Shown one piece after another: positions 43,983 to 59,065 of a DNA stretch of 64,000 nt; within the stretch, counting starts at the first letter, position 1, and each line of letters starts with the position of its first letter. Source of the stretch: Hypoxylon rubiginosum. Lineage: Eukaryota; Ascomycota; Sordariomycetes; Xylariales; Hypoxylaceae. Position numbers and translations under genes: made by a program. The DNA lies in the NCBI GenBank assembly GCA_902806565.1, contig CADCXA010000050.1, positions 903,778 to 967,777 of the forward strand, in the 5' to 3' direction. The notes under the pieces are model-generated. The model had not been told where the DNA came from and searched no databases. It saw only the letters and a list, made by a program, of their open reading frames with translations.

Positions 43983-45150
43983 AAATTATTTTAAGAAATT
44001 ATTATTATTATTAATAAACTTAAGTTATTTTTAAATTATTATTATTTTAATTTAAATTAAAAACAAGTTTTTATTTTTTAAATTAAATTTATATATTATA
44101 AAAATATATTTAATTAAAAAAAAGTTATTTAAATATTTATAAAAAAATATTATAATTTATTATTAAAATAAAAAAACTTATAAAATATTAATTTAATTTA
44201 AATATTATATTTTAAATATTAATATTATATTTTTAAAATATTTTTTAATATTTTATATTAAAATTATTTATAAATTATAAGTTTATAAATATTTTAATTA
44301 TTTTATAACTAGTTATTTTAAAGTTATATTTTAAAACCGTAACTTTTATAATTTAATTTATAAAGTTATATTATTTATTATAATTTTATAATTATTTTTT
44401 TTATTTTAAATTTAATTTTAAAATATATTTAATATAATATTTTTATTTAATATTAACTTTTATTTAATTATAATAAACTATAATATTTTATTAATTATTT
44501 TTATTATATATTATATATTTTATAATTATTTAAATAATTATAAGTTTTTTATAATATATAATATTTAATTTATTAAAAATAATAAAATAATAAATAAATT
44601 ATATAAATTATATTTAAAATAAAAAAATATTAAAATAATAATTATATATTAATAAATAAAATAATAATAAAAAACTTTAAATAAAATTATATAATTAAAA
44701 TAATAATAAAAATAAAAATAAAAATTAATATTATAAAAAAAATAAACTTTAATTAATTTAAATTATAAATATATAATATAAAAATTAAAACTTTATATAT
44801 ATTATTTTATATAATAATTTTATTTATATTATTTTATATTATATTATTATATAAATATTTAATTATTATTAAAAATTATTTAAATATTTAAATATATAAT
44901 TTTTTAATTTTTTAAATTAATTTTATTTTATTTTATTAATATTATTATAATTTTATTAATTAATTAAATATTTAAAATTATTTTATATTTTTTAAATTAT
45001 TTTTTTATAATTTTATTATAATAAAATTTATAAAAATATAAATAATATTAAAAAATCACGTAAAATAAGTTTTATTAAATTATATAAATTATTAATCTTT
45101 TTAAAATATAGTGGAAAAGATTAATTAATTTTATAAAGAATTCTTTATTT
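43983..45150. mobile_element. RIP-mutated AT-only block 1 (unclassified repeat)
   Basis: About 1.2 kb of almost pure A/T. The few C and G that remain sit mostly in ACT, CTT, AAG and AGT contexts, while CA and TG are rare. That is the footprint of repeat-induced point mutation acting on CpA. No domain can be read. The block begins inside the preceding gene fragment and ends abruptly near 45150. Confidence 0.7.
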
Positions 45151-48060
45151 ATATGTGCAAGTATAGCTAGCCAATCAGAGCTTTTAGAAAGCTCAGATTC
45201 ATCTATGGCGTAGAACCCCCCCCCCCCCCACCCCCCCCCCCTTTTCCCGGCCGAAGGACGGGTCACGCAGCTAGTCTAGGCTTATAACCTTTCCAAGCTT
45301 TCTTTCTCCCGGGGAGAGCGCTAGTCTAACAAATGACTAGGTAATCATATATTCGTATCCCGGGCAATCTTTGCAACACTTGTGTTCGTCGAATAGGCAC
45401 CGGGTGACACTCGTAGGGTACGCTTCAGTGCATTTGCAGCTGTTAGGACATATAAGTTAGCTGGTCCAACTTGGTATGAATGAAGAAATTAGTCTTGAAA
45501 GATTTCGCTGTTGTAGTATCTACCAAAATGACATCCAGTCACTGAGATGAACAGAATATTGGTTCTTACCATTTCCACGTAGGAGGCACTATAACCGCAC
45601 TGATAAATTCACTGCTGGATTGCTGCCGGACCAGGTCTGTCGGCGTGTTTCCGAACTTAGGAATGTATAAGACCGATTCGTTGTTGACTTTGACTCTGGA
45701 CTGGCTACCCGTTGGGTAGCCGCCAGTTGTTCCGGACTCGCTCGTCATTGTGGGCTTGGTAGAATAAGACAGGTCGCAAGCAGGCTGGTATGTAATGTAT
45801 TTGTGGTAGAGATTTTGGAGAAGTTTGTTGTGCTTTATCATACTGAGGCAGAAAGACAATTACAGCCTGTAACAACGGAAATCTCTCGATATTTATAAAG
45901 TTCCTTTGACAGTAGTATCTTGATTGCTACCGTTGCACGAAGGGTGAAGAAAATTAATGAATGACTACTAGGTCCAGAAAATACCCATAATAAGCGAAGA
46001 TAAAGAATACTGTCCCATCAAACAATAAGCCAACAGGTCAATTTGGGTGGCCAATGATTATTATCCGACGATATTCTCAACAAAACGTCTCAACGACTAG
46101 ATAATATAGACAGGCCTGGAAATTATACACGTTATCACCCAACTCACACTATGTGACTGGAGTTGAAGCAATCATGTGGAATTAAATATTCTGTTTGTAT
46201 CCGTACGGGGCTTTTACAATCAATATATCCTACGCACAACCCTTTCAGATTTAACGACCCTTGCGTTTTTAGGAACAGGCTATGCGTAAGATATTGGTTG
46301 GTAACAGCTCAGAATGGTTGCCTACCTAGTTACCCAGGTGTCCATATGATACATAAGTTGCCCTTAAATTAGTTGCTTATTTTGTCAAGTTATTTTAAAT
46401 ATTCTAAGTATTCCCTGCCACCCTACCTACCTGCCTACCCTCCCGCGGCTTTGTCACCTGGTGATATATTAATTTAGCAAAATCATGGCATTGGGTTTAA
46501 TGATGAAGTAGACTTACTAGTAAGTACCATATTGGTAATGGTAAGAAAGCCTGAGTCCTGGTAATCCTAATGGTCCTAGTGGTCCTGGAGGTGTTGTTGT
46601 TGCGTTGGTGTTCGGGTGTTGATAAATTTTGAGTCATCTTACAAATTGGGACCGGATGATAGGGGCAATCATTATTTAAGACCCCTCACTTGTAATTCAA
46701 TCCAATATGTAACTAAGCAACTAATGTACCTAATATACCTAATCAACCATTATATATAGCTAGGCAACCAAAATGAGTTGTCGTGAGCAAGGGCTGAGGC
46801 TCCCCTGAGTAATACCTGACCAGGCCTGAGTAAAGCGGCAAGAGACTAGGTAGTGTGAAGGGTAAGGGGTCGGCGAGGGCAACTTTCGGGTGATGCATTA
46901 TCCATAGTCAATTTTTCTTTACTTACCTACCTAGGCAGGTATATATTTTCAGATCAGCAGCGAACTCTCGATGCAGGTAGTCCAAACCAGCGCTAATAAT
47001 TCAAAGTTCGCTACTGGCATCTATCTTCCTTGTAGCTACCTTGATATATCTTCCCCTGACAACGATAGCAGTAGGTTCTCAAATGTGCATGTTGACGTAC
47101 GATACCTGACAGGATATAATAGACTATCTTCGCTATGTCCATTTTTCAATGGTCTAACGACTAGAGAGACTGGCGATATCAACCAGTGGATAGTGGAAAC
47201 ACATCTTCTTCAGATTCTGGTTCTAGAGCTTCACCGGGCGGAGAGGCATCGCCAGTGGTATCTAGTTATATCCGGACCGATCTTCCAATCTCTCTGGGCT
47301 TGACCTTGGTCAACTACTTCAGCTTTAGACTGTACATGTAATTCTGATACGGCGACCTTCTTGCTTTAAATTTCATACCCAACTCTTGATTCAAGGGTTC
47401 TAAACATATTTTCGAATGGGACGAGCTGCCAAGTGTCACACGGCTCGATCCGAGTGGCTCACCTGACTAGAGAGTTCCATGGTCACAGATCTTGGCAGCG
47501 CGTATCCTGTATATTGATGTGTGCGTTGGTTGAAGTTGAATGGATAGAAATAACTCGCATTGAAACAACAAGACCAACACACGTCAGTTGGGCGCTTAAG
47601 GTGGCAATAAGGCAGAAATCAGGTATCAACCTTGGGACATAAATAGGGCCTTAGATTCCTGTCTAAATTGAAGGGGATCAAGGACCTTAGGACCCGTAAA
47701 GATTATTACATTGAATTGAAGCTATTCCAAGTCTCTGATACAGACCCTTGTCACACCAAGGGAGGTCTTGTCGTAAAGACACACATAATTTTTCTTTCAA
47801 TTTTCCGACGACCCCAGTTCCCAATCTCGTACCATCACGAGTATCCCGCCGTCGTGTTACAGAGTAAACAGCTTGGTTAGGAAGTTGGGCAAATACTAAA
47901 ATTCCTCGTACTATCCTGTCTAATGAACTGCTGATCTTTTTATAACTATACTATCAGGACGCTGAAACAGCTTCAAGTAAGGATAGGGACTTTTACTACT
48001 AAGAGCCGAAGGAAGATACTGGTAAAAGCCATAGTAACGTAATATTAATGTCGGGATTAT
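45151..48060. other. Gene-poor island between two RIPped blocks
   Basis: Normal base composition returns for 2.9 kb. A C14-A-C11 tract lies at 45216-45241. A minus-strand frame at 45859-45566 (97 aa, with KPTMTSESGTTGGYPTG and ending at a GTAAGA donor-like site) could be a first exon, but no second exon is found. A plus-strand frame at 46971-47303 has no motif. TACCTACCTAGGCAGGTA occurs near 46923. No gene is supported. Confidence 0.5.
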
Positions 48061-51000
48061 AGTTTTTATCACCTAGGTAAATATAATAAAAATTTATATT
48101 AAAAACTTAAAATAGTTTTAATTTAATATAATAATTTTACTGGTTTTAAAATTTTTAATTCTTTTTAATTTAAATAAAAATTTAAAACTTTATTTATATT
48201 TTAAAATTATTATTTAATTTTTATTTTATTATTATTTTAAATATTTAATTAATATATATTAATTTTATTATTTAATTTAAATTATTTTTATTTATTTAAT
48301 TTTAATTAATTTATATATTAATATATAAAATATATATTTATTAAAATTTATAATTATAAGTTTTTTTAATTAAATAAATTATTTAAATTAAATTATATAA
48401 TATTAAAAAATGTTTTTTAAGTTTTATTTTAAAACGTTATTTTATAAATATAAAAATTTATAAGTTTTTTTAATTATTATTAATAAAAGTTTTTTAAAAT
48501 TTTTAAGTTTAGTATTTTTTAATAAATTATTTTTTTTATTTAATTAAATATTTTATTTTTTTTAAATTTTTTATAAAGTTTTTTATTTTTTTTATTTAAT
48601 AAATTTTAATTTTAATTAAAATTATATTTTATAAAATTTAATTAAAATTAAATAATATTTAATTATTAATATAATAAAGTTTAATAAAAAAAATATAAAA
48701 TAAATTATAAATTTTTTAGTTTTTAAAAAATATAAGTTTTATAATAATTAAAAAAATTATTTTTTAAATTTTAAAAAGTTTTAATATTTTTTAATTTAAC
48801 TTTTTTATAGGTTTTTTTATTTTTATGTTTTTAATATTTAATATAACTAATTATTTTTTAATATATTTAAAAATTTTAACGTATGTTTTATTTATTTAAA
48901 TTTTTATTTAATATTAGTTTTATTTAAAGTGTTTTTAAATATTTTTTTAAATTTAAGTTATTTAATAAAAATAAAATTAAGTTTTTAAGTTTTTAAATAT
49001 TTTAAATAAAAAATTATATATTATAAAATAATAATGATAATTAATATAAAAAAATAAAATATAAAAAATAAATAAAATTATATTATTATAAATAAGTTTA
49101 ATTAGAAAAAATAAGCTTTTTTAGTTATTTATTTTATAATTAATAAATAATTATTAATAAATTTTAAAAATTTAATTAAATTATTTAATTTAATTATTAA
49201 TTTAAAAATAAAAAATTATATTTATATAAAATTTAATATTTATTAATTTAAAAAAGTTTTTTTATAAATATATTATAAATTTAAAGTTTTTATTAAAAAT
49301 GATATTTAATAATATATTATATAGTTTTTAATATTTTTTAATAAAACTTTTAATAAAATTATTAGTTTTTTTTTTTTTTTTTTTAAAAAAAATAAAGTAA
49401 GTTATTTTTATAAAAAGATTTATTATAATAATATATTAAAATTTATAATAAAGTTTTATAAACTAAAAGAAATTATAAAATATATATTTTAAAATTTTAT
49501 TCTTTTAATATTTTAAGTATTTTTTAATATATTTTTTAATTATATTTTCTAAGTTAAATTATTAAAAATTATAAATAATTAATTTTATAATTTTATTTAT
49601 TTTTATATAACTAGTAATAAATATATTATATTTAGATTTTATAATTTTTTATTATAAAATTATTAGTATTTATAAATGGTTTTTATAATAAAATAAAATA
49701 TTTTATATTTTTATATTTTTTCTTAATTAATTTTTTTATTTTAAATAAATAAGATTTTTTAACACGGTTTTTTTAAGATTTTTTATAAACTTTAATAATT
49801 ATTATAATATTTTAAAATTATAAAATCGCTTTAATATAAATAAAATAATAATTAAAATAATAAATATAGTTTTTTATAAATATAAAAAATGTTTTTTTTA
49901 TAAAATTAAAATAATTAACTAGTTTTTAGTTTTTTTTTTTAAAATAATATTATATTAATTTAAATAAAATATTAATTTTTTTATTTAAATATTTTAATTA
50001 ATAATTAATAATAAATTAATATAAAGTTAATTATTAAATTTATTAAATTTATTTTTAGTTTAATATTTTAATAATAATAAAATAAAAAAGCTTTTAATAA
50101 TTAAAATAAATTTTAATTTAATAATATATATTTTTAAAATATTATTTTTAGTTTTTAAAAAGATTAATAATATTTAATAATTTCTTATTATAAATTTTAT
50201 AATTAATTTTAACTAGGTTTAATTTTTAAAAATAAAATATTATAAAATAAAATCTCTTAGTTTTATCTTTTTAAAATAAAATTAATTTTATTATAAAATT
50301 TAAAACGTCGGTTTTAATATAAGTAATTAAGTTTAAATTAAAATAAGTAAAAATTAAAACAGTTATAAATTAATTTTTTAATATTTTAAAAATAATTATT
50401 ATTAATTTTATTTATTTTTTATTTTTTTAAATTTTTTTATTAATATTTATTAAAAGATTAATTATTATTAAAAAATTATAAATAAAATATTAATAAAAGT
50501 TAATAAATCTTGAAAATTATTAGTTCTTTTTAAAGTTAATTAAACTTTTTTATTTTTAAATATTTTTAATTTTATTTAAATTTATTAATATATTATTAAT
50601 TTTAATAATATATTTTAAGAATTTAATTTTTTAAATTTTTTAAAAATATTTTCTTAATAATATAATTAAGTAATATTTTATTAATTATTTAAAAACTTTT
50701 TTTATAAAAATATTATATTTTTTTAAGTGTTTTTATAAATAAAAATATTATTAAAATAAATAAATATATTAATATTAATTAAGTTTTAAAAAATATTATT
50801 TATTATAATTTAAAAAGTTATTAAAACGTTAATAAGTTTAAAAAAAATATTATTAAATATTTATATAAATTATATTTATATTTAAAAGTTATTTTTTATT
50901 TATTTATTTTTTAATTTATATAAAGTTAAATTTAAATTTAAAGTTAATTTTTAATAAAAAATTTAATAGTTTTAAATTATATTTAAAGTTTTATAATTAA

Positions 51001-52352
51001 ATAAATTAAATAATAAATTAATATAATAATAATATTAAGTTTTTAATAATTAATAATAAGTTATAATAAATTTTTTAAGTTTATGTTTTTAATAAATATT
51101 ATTAAAATAATATATAATAAAATAGATTTTTTAATCTTTTTTATATTAATTATTTTTTTAATTAAAACTTTAAAATAAATAATTTTTATTTATTTATAAT
51201 ATAAAAAGGTTTTTAAAAAAGTGTTTTTTTTTATAAAAATTTATAATATAATTTTAAAGTTAATAATTAAAAGATTATTATTTTATTTTTTAAGTTATAA
51301 TTAAATAAAATTCTTAGAATTTTTTAAAAATGTTTTTAAATGTTATTTAAGTATATATTTAAATTATAATTAAAATAAAATAAAATATTAATAAGTTTAT
51401 TAAAATTTTATTTATATAGTTTTTTTTATAATATTTAAAAAAAAATTAAAATTTTTAAGTTTAAAAAAAAAATAAGTTAGTTAATATTATTTAAATTATT
51501 ATTAAAATAAAATAATATTATATTTTTTATTTAAATTAATAAATTTTAAATTTAAATAAATAAAATAGTTTTTTTAATATTAAAATATAAAAGTTTTTAA
51601 GTAAAATTTATTTTTTTATTTAAATATTAAAACGTTAAAATTTACTATAAATTAAAAATATTATTATTAATATATTTTAAAAAAAATATATAATTAATAT
51701 ATTAATTTTTATATTTATAAATATTTTTATTTAATGTTTTTTATTATTATAAATAAATATTATTTAATAAATAAATTAGTTATTAAAATATAATTTAAAA
51801 ACTAGTTTATTAAAAGTTAAAAATTTTTTATAATTTTTAATTTAATATATTAAAAAAAAAAAAAAGTTTATTAATATTTTTTATAATTTTACATATTTCT
51901 TTTAATTTTAATTATTTAATAAATAAAATTTATTAAGGTTTTTATATTTTAATTAAAATAAATTTATTATTAAGTTATTAGTTTTTTATTAATATAATAA
52001 AATAACTATTTAAAAATTTAAATTAAAGTTTTTTTTTTTAATGATTTTTAAAAAAAAAACGTTATTAAAATTAAATTAACTTTTATTTTTTTTATAAATA
52101 TAAAAACTAATATTATATTATTATTAAACTTTTATTTTATAAAAATAACTTTTTTTAAAATTATAAATAATTTTTTTTTATTAATATTCTTTTTTATAAA
52201 ATAAAATAAAATATTATAATTATTTTTTTATAATATTAATATAATATTTTATTTTGTTTATATTAATTAATATTTATTTAATTAACTTTTTATAAAACTT
52301 TTTTATTAAAAAACTAATATTTATTTTTAAAATTAAATTAATTATTATTTAT
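48061..52352. mobile_element. RIP-mutated AT-only block 2, left flank of the chromovirus
   Basis: Pure AT sequence with more T than A on the plus strand, the reverse of the element that follows, so its original coding strand was probably minus. RIP-type residual contexts are as in block 1. I could not read any protein domain in it with confidence. Confidence 0.65.
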
Positions 52353-52714
52353 TATTATAATTTATAGTTTATAACCTAAAAAATAATTTAAATATAAAGC
52401 TTAAATAAAAATTATTAAAACTATTAAAAGTTAAAAGTTTTATAATAAAATTATATAATATTTTTAATATTTAAAAACTTATTAAATGTTTAAATACCAG
52501 GTATTTAAAAGCTTATTAAATATTTAAATGTTTATATAAATAAATAAAGAATATAAAAAAAAGTAGATTTTTTTTATAATTATTTTTTTTAGTTGTTATT
52601 TTAAGTATATATTTATTTTTTAAATATATAAAAAAAATCTTTTAAATTTTATATATATATTTAAATTATTTTATAATTATTATTATTATTTTTAAATTAA
52701 GAATTTTATTAACA
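52353..52714 (+). repeat. 5' LTR of the chromovirus (362 bp)
   Basis: It aligns over its whole length with 59815-60177 with few gaps; shared landmarks include TTATAACCTAAAAAATAA near the start and TTTAAGTATATATTTATTTT near the end. It begins TATTATAATTTATA, the RIP product of a TGTTA start, and ends TTAACA, so TGTTA/TAACA inverted ends are inferred. Confidence 0.75.
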
Positions 52715-55700
52715 TTATAACTTATAATATTATAATAGTTTTTTAGTTAATAATAATATATTAATTTAAATATAATTATAAGTAAAAGCTTTTTAATAAA
52801 TTAAAAGAAAGAATTTTTTTTAAGTAGTTATAAATTAATAAATAAAAAATAAAATAATGTTAAATTAAAAAAAAAAAAAAAAAAAAAAATTTACTAAAAA
52901 AATAAATAGTTTAATTTATATTTAATTTAATTTAACTTTTTATAAATAAATTTTTATTTTTAAATAAAATTAATAAGTATTTTAATAATATAATTATTAT
53001 TAGTTAATAAATAATTTTAAAAAGAAATTTTAAACTTTTAAAAATTATATAAAATAAGTTATAATTATTTAATTTAAAAAATATAAATTTAAAAACTTTA
53101 AATAATATAATAAGAATATTAATTTAAATAAATTTATTATTTAAGTTTAAAAATTTTTAAAGTTTTATAAAATATTTATTTATAATAAAAAATAAAAAGT
53201 TTTAACAATTTAAAACTTTTTAATTAGAAATATTTTTAAGTGGTTTAAACTTATTTTTTATAACTTTTTTAAATTTTTATTTAAAAATTAAAACCTAGTT
53301 ATTAAAATAATTTTTAAAAACTTTAATATTTTTATTAATAAGTTTCGTAAAATATATAATAATTTTAATAAAAAATAAATAATAAAATAACATTATATAT
53401 AATTTAAATAAATTAAATTAACGGTTATTTATATAATAAAATTTAAAAAATAAACGGTTTAAATTAATATTTTTAAAAATAAATAATTTATTTTTTTATA
53501 TAAAAAATTTAAATAATAAATTAAAAATAAAATTTACCGTTTTAACTAATTTAAAGAATTTAAAGATTATTATAAAAAAATTATTAAGATTAATAACTAA
53601 TAATTTTAATATAAAATAAAAATAAAAAAGTTTAAAGTTTTTTTTTAAAAATTTAAAAAACTTAAAAATTAATAATAAATTTTTAACACCGCTACTAGAT
53701 TTTACTTTAAATTTATAAATGTTAATAAAATCTAAAAAAAAAAAAACTTAAAAAATAAAAAAAATATTAAAAACATTAAATATTTTAGTTATAAAGAAAA
53801 TATTATAAAAATTAATACCAAGTTATAAAAAAATAACTTTATATTTTTAAATTTAAATTTAAAGAAATTATAGTTATTAAAATTAAAGCTTTTTATATAA
53901 TTATAATAAAAATTATTTTAAAAAAGATATTTAAAAAAAAACATATTATAAAATATTAATATATTTATATTAATAATTTTTATTATATTTAAAAAAAAAA
54001 AAAACGTTATTAAATATATTTTAAAATAAAATAATAAAAATAATAATTTAAAAAATAATAAATATCGTTATTATAATAAAGTTTAATAATTTTAATATTT
54101 TTAAACTTATTATAAACACTTTAAATTTAATAAAAATTAAAACGTTATTATAAAAAAATATATATATTACTTATTAATAATTTATAATTTATATAATTCT
54201 TTAATAATAAATAAATACTTTAATAATTAAGAAATAATAAAAAGTAAAATAAAAAAGAAATTTTTATTAAAAAACTAAATAATATAATAAATAAACTAAT
54301 TATTAATAAAAAATTTTTTTTAATAATATAAAATAACGATTTTATAAATAATAAAAATTAATTTAAACTTTAAATAAATAAGGAATATTTATAGATTATA
54401 ATTTAATTTATTATATTATATAATTAAAAAATGTTTTTTTTTTAAATATTTATATTAAAAATAATTAAAAATAATAATATAATTTAATAAATAAATAAAT
54501 ATATAAAATAAAATAATAATTTATATAAAAATAAATAATAATAAATATATAATATTTTAAAAATAAGTTATTTATAATAATACTAGTTTATTAAAAAAAA
54601 ATATTAAAAAGTATTTAAATATTATATAATAAAAAAAAACTTTTTTTATTTTAATAATTTTATTAAAATTACTTTATTTTAAATTTTTAAGAAGTAACTA
54701 AAAAATAAAATATTAAAAAATTATATATAAATTATTACGTTTTTTATATTATAAATCTTTATAAAATAAATATAAATAAATAAAAGAATTATATTAAATT
54801 ATAATTAATAAATCGATAATTAGTTAAATATATAAGGAATTTAATCCCTAATTAAATATTTAAAAAACTTAAAGTTAAAATTAAAATATTATTATATTAT
54901 AAAAAAATTAAAACAGTAATAATTATTTAATAAAAATAAATAGATTTTTATAAAAAGATTTACTTTTAAAAGATTATTTAATAACGTTTTTATATTTTAA
55001 AAAAAAAAAAAGATATTTTTAAAAAACTTATTAAAACGTTTATATTAAAACAATATATAAAAGTTTTAAAACTTTTAATATTTAAATTATAAAAAGTTAT
55101 TTTAAATTTTATATTCTAAATATTTTTATATTTATTATATATTAAAAAAGATTAGAAATAAGTTTTAACCTTATTTAAAAAATAATAAGTTTATATAATA
55201 TTAATAAAAAAATATAAAAAAATTTTATATAAAAATATATATAAATTATAATATTATTATATTTTACTTATTTTAATTATATAAATATATAACTAAAAAA
55301 ATTTAATAAAATAAATATTTTAATATAATTTATAAAATATATACTATATATAAGGTTATAATATTATAAAAATTATAAGAACATTTTAAAAAAATAAAAA
55401 ATATAATAGTTTATTTTTAAAAAAAAATTAATAAAATTAAAATTAAATAAAAACTTAGTTAAAAGATTAAGGAAGAATTTTTTAAAAATCTTTAAAATTT
55501 ATAAATAATTAATTAAGTTTAAATATTAAATTTAAATTTAATTTAAATAATAAACAATAACTTAAATAATTGTTTTTTAAATAACAAGTTTATTTAAAAC
55601 TATAAAAAATCTTATAAATTATTATTAAAAGTAAAAATATAATAGTAACTTTAAAAAAACCAAATTAAAAAATAAAAATAATAATAAACTTAAAATTTAA

Positions 55701-56584
55701 ATTTAATTATATTTATCTTTAATTAATAAATAAGTATATTATATTATAAAAAAATATAAAAGTAATTTTTTTTATAAAAATTATAAATAAATAACTTTTT
55801 AATTATAACGGTAAATTTATATAAAGAAAAATTACAAATTTTAATATATAAATTAATAATTATTTAAAAATATTTTTTTTTAATATAATAAAAATAAATA
55901 AAAATATTATATTTAAATTATTTTAATTTAAAACTAGTAACTTATATATTAACTAAATAACTAAAAAAATAAATTAGATTTTAAAAAATATAAAAAAATT
56001 AAAAACAAATAATTAAATTATTATAAATTATAATAATTATAATATAAGTTTAAGTAATATTAAATTACTAGAAAATGTTATATATATTTTTTTATAAAAT
56101 AAAAATTTAAACTTAACTAATTATAAGGAATTTTTAAAAAATTAAAAACGAAATTTATATTAATATTTTAAAAAAACAAATTAATATTAATTAACTTATT
56201 TAATTATATAATTTATAATTATAAAATCCTAATTAAAAATAAATAAAACGTTTATTTAAAACTTTTTTATTATTTAAAATAATAATAAGTAAAAGTCTTT
56301 AAATAATAAATAAAAAAAAATTTAAAATAAAATTTTATTAAAAGATTTAGATTTAATATAAAATATCTAATTATAATAATAAAAAAAAGAACTTTAATAA
56401 AACTTAAAAACTAAATAAAATAAAAGAAAACCTTATATATTAAATAATTAATAATTACTAACTATTTAATATAATTATAATAAAAAATAAATACTTATTT
56501 ATTTTATTTAAATATATAAAAAAATAAGTTAATAATATTTAATAGTTTATTATTTTTAATATAATTAATAAATATTATAAAATA

Positions 56585-59065
56585 TAAATAACCGAGAAAG
56601 AAAAATAAAAAACGGTATTTAAAATTTAATATAAATATTATAAATATTTAGTAATATTTTATAAATTTATTAATATACCTGCGATTTTTTAATATATAAT
56701 AATAATAATTTTATAAAAATATTTTAACGATTTTATATTTATTTATATTAATAATATATTAATTTATTTTAAAACTTATAAAAAATATTTAAAGTATAAA
56801 TATTTAATATTAATTAAATTTAAAAAATATAAGATTATTATTAATTTAAAAAAATATTAATATAAAATATAGGAAATTAGTTTTTTAAAATTTATTATTA
56901 AACCTGGAATTATTTAAATTTAAAGGGAAAAAATAAAGTAAATACGAAATTAAAAAACGCTTAAAAATATTAAAAATATATAATCTTTTTATAGGTTTAT
57001 AAACTTTATAAAATTATTAATAAAAAAATTTATTTATATTATAAAATTTATAATAAATATTATTTAATAAAATATATAACTTTTTAAATAAATATTAAAA
57101 ACTAATTTAACGTTTAATAAAATTAAGAAATTAATTATTAATAATTTAATATATTAGTTATTAAACTTAAAAAAAAAAGAGATTTTATATAAATATTTTA
57201 AATATAATATATAAAGGAACTTTTAAATAATTAAAAAATAATAAAAAGTAACATTTAGTTATTTATTATGTTAAAGTTTTTTAAAAAGCGGAATTATATT
57301 ACTAGATATATAATAAAACACTATTAATAATTATAAAAGTTTTATAATATTAAAAACTTTATATTAATAAAATAAAAAACTTATTAATTGTTTTTTAAAT
57401 TATAATAACCTTAAAATATTAATAACTATTTAAAAATTATTTCTTATATAATAAAAATAAAAAGAATTTTTTAAAAAGTTTAATTTTAAGTTATATTATA
57501 TTAAAAAAATAAAAAATATATAAGTTAATATATTAAGTTATTAAAATAAATACGATATTAAAATATTTTAAAAGTTTTTTTAAATGTTTAAGAAAATAAA
57601 ATAAGAAATATTAAGGTGTATTTAAATTATAATAAATAACTTTTAAAATAAAAAATTTAAAAAGGTTTTAATAAATAAAAAAAAATAATAAATTTTTAAT
57701 AAGGAAAAGATTTACGTTTATTATAAAAAATAATATATATTTAAGGCATTTTAATATAAGTTTATTAAAATATTTTATAAATATTTATTATATAAATATT
57801 AAAAAAAATATAAAACACGTATTAAATTATAATAAAATTATAATTTCCTAGAAATTAAAAATTTAATTTATTAATTTATTAAAAATTATAATATATATTA
57901 AAAAACTAAAACCGTTAAATATAAACCATATAAATTATTATAATTTATTAAAATATTAAATAAAATATAAAATATAATATTATAAGATTTTATTATAAAC
58001 CTTTTATTATTTATAAATCTAGTAACTAAGATTTAATATAATAATATATAAATTATAGTTAATAAACTTATTAAATATAAGTATTTTATATTATTTAAAG
58101 AAATTTATATAACTAAAAATTTAATTTTTTTATTTTTAAAACATTATATAATTAAATACGGTTTATTAAAATAAATTATCTTAAATAAAAACAAGCTTTT
58201 TATTTATTTTTAAATCTAAGTTAATTTTATAAAAAAACTAAAAGTTAAATAAAAAATATTAATTATAATATACTTTTAAATAAATAAATAAATAAAATAT
58301 TTAAATTAAAAACTAAAAATATATTTATAATTTTATAGTAATTATTAATAAAATAATTAAATAAAACTATTATTTATAATTTAAATTATATATAATATTT
58401 TAATTAGTAAAAATATAAATATTATATTATATAAAATAATATATAAATAAAATATAAATATTACTAAAAAAAAAATCTTATTATTTAAAATATTAATTAT
58501 AATAAAAATAACTTTTAAAATAAAAACAATTACTTTAAAAATATAATTATTATAAAAAACATTTAAAAATAACTTTTAATTTTTCTAGGAATAAATAGTT
58601 ATTTATTATAATAAAAATAAAATTAAAAAACTAATTTTTAAAAAAAAAAGATAAAATTTATTTATTATAATAAAAATTTTAATTAATATTAATTACGTTA
58701 AAAATTAAAATAAAAAAACCAAGTAAAAAACTAAATTTTAAAAAATTAAAACTATATAAAATTAATAAGGTTTTTTTAAAAATAAGCTATTAATTAATAT
58801 TATTTAAAAAAATATAAATATATTTAATATAATATATTTTTTTATTAAAACCAACATTATTAAATATAAGAATTAATATAAGTATAAAAGTTAAAAAAAC
58901 TATAAAATATAAAATTAAAATAATTTTAAATATTAAAAAAGTTAAAAACTTAATAAAATATTTAATAAAATAAAAAAATTATAAACCTAAAAATAACATA
59001 TAAAAGTTTAAAAAAAGTTTAATAAATTATAAAAAAGAAATTAAAAGATTTTATTGTTAAAATTT
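56585..59065 (+). pseudogene. RIPped pol relic: reverse transcriptase, RNase H, integrase, chromodomain
   Basis: Conceptual reading, with stops, shows an RT palm region at 56.59-56.96 kb. It contains ITEKEK, KTVFKI and YLVIFYKFINIPAIF, then the catalytic YxDD box now read as YINNILIY at 56744, and SFLKFIIKPGII. An RNase H end lies at 57.46-57.55 kb (EFFKKFNFKLYYIK). An integrase core lies at 58.04-58.37 kb (KYKYFILFKEIY and KHYIIKYGLLK, later KLKIYL). RT, RNase H and IN all lie in the frame with codon starts at coordinates of remainder 2 modulo 3. The chromodomain (YLIK-stop-KNYKPKNNI at 58959) lies in remainder 0, so at least one indel separates it. The active-site aspartates of RT have become Asn through G-to-A change. 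Confidence 0.75.

Noticed and set aside
46971..47880. Three short plus-strand frames
   Set aside because: No motif, no splice partners and no promoter; expected by chance at this density.
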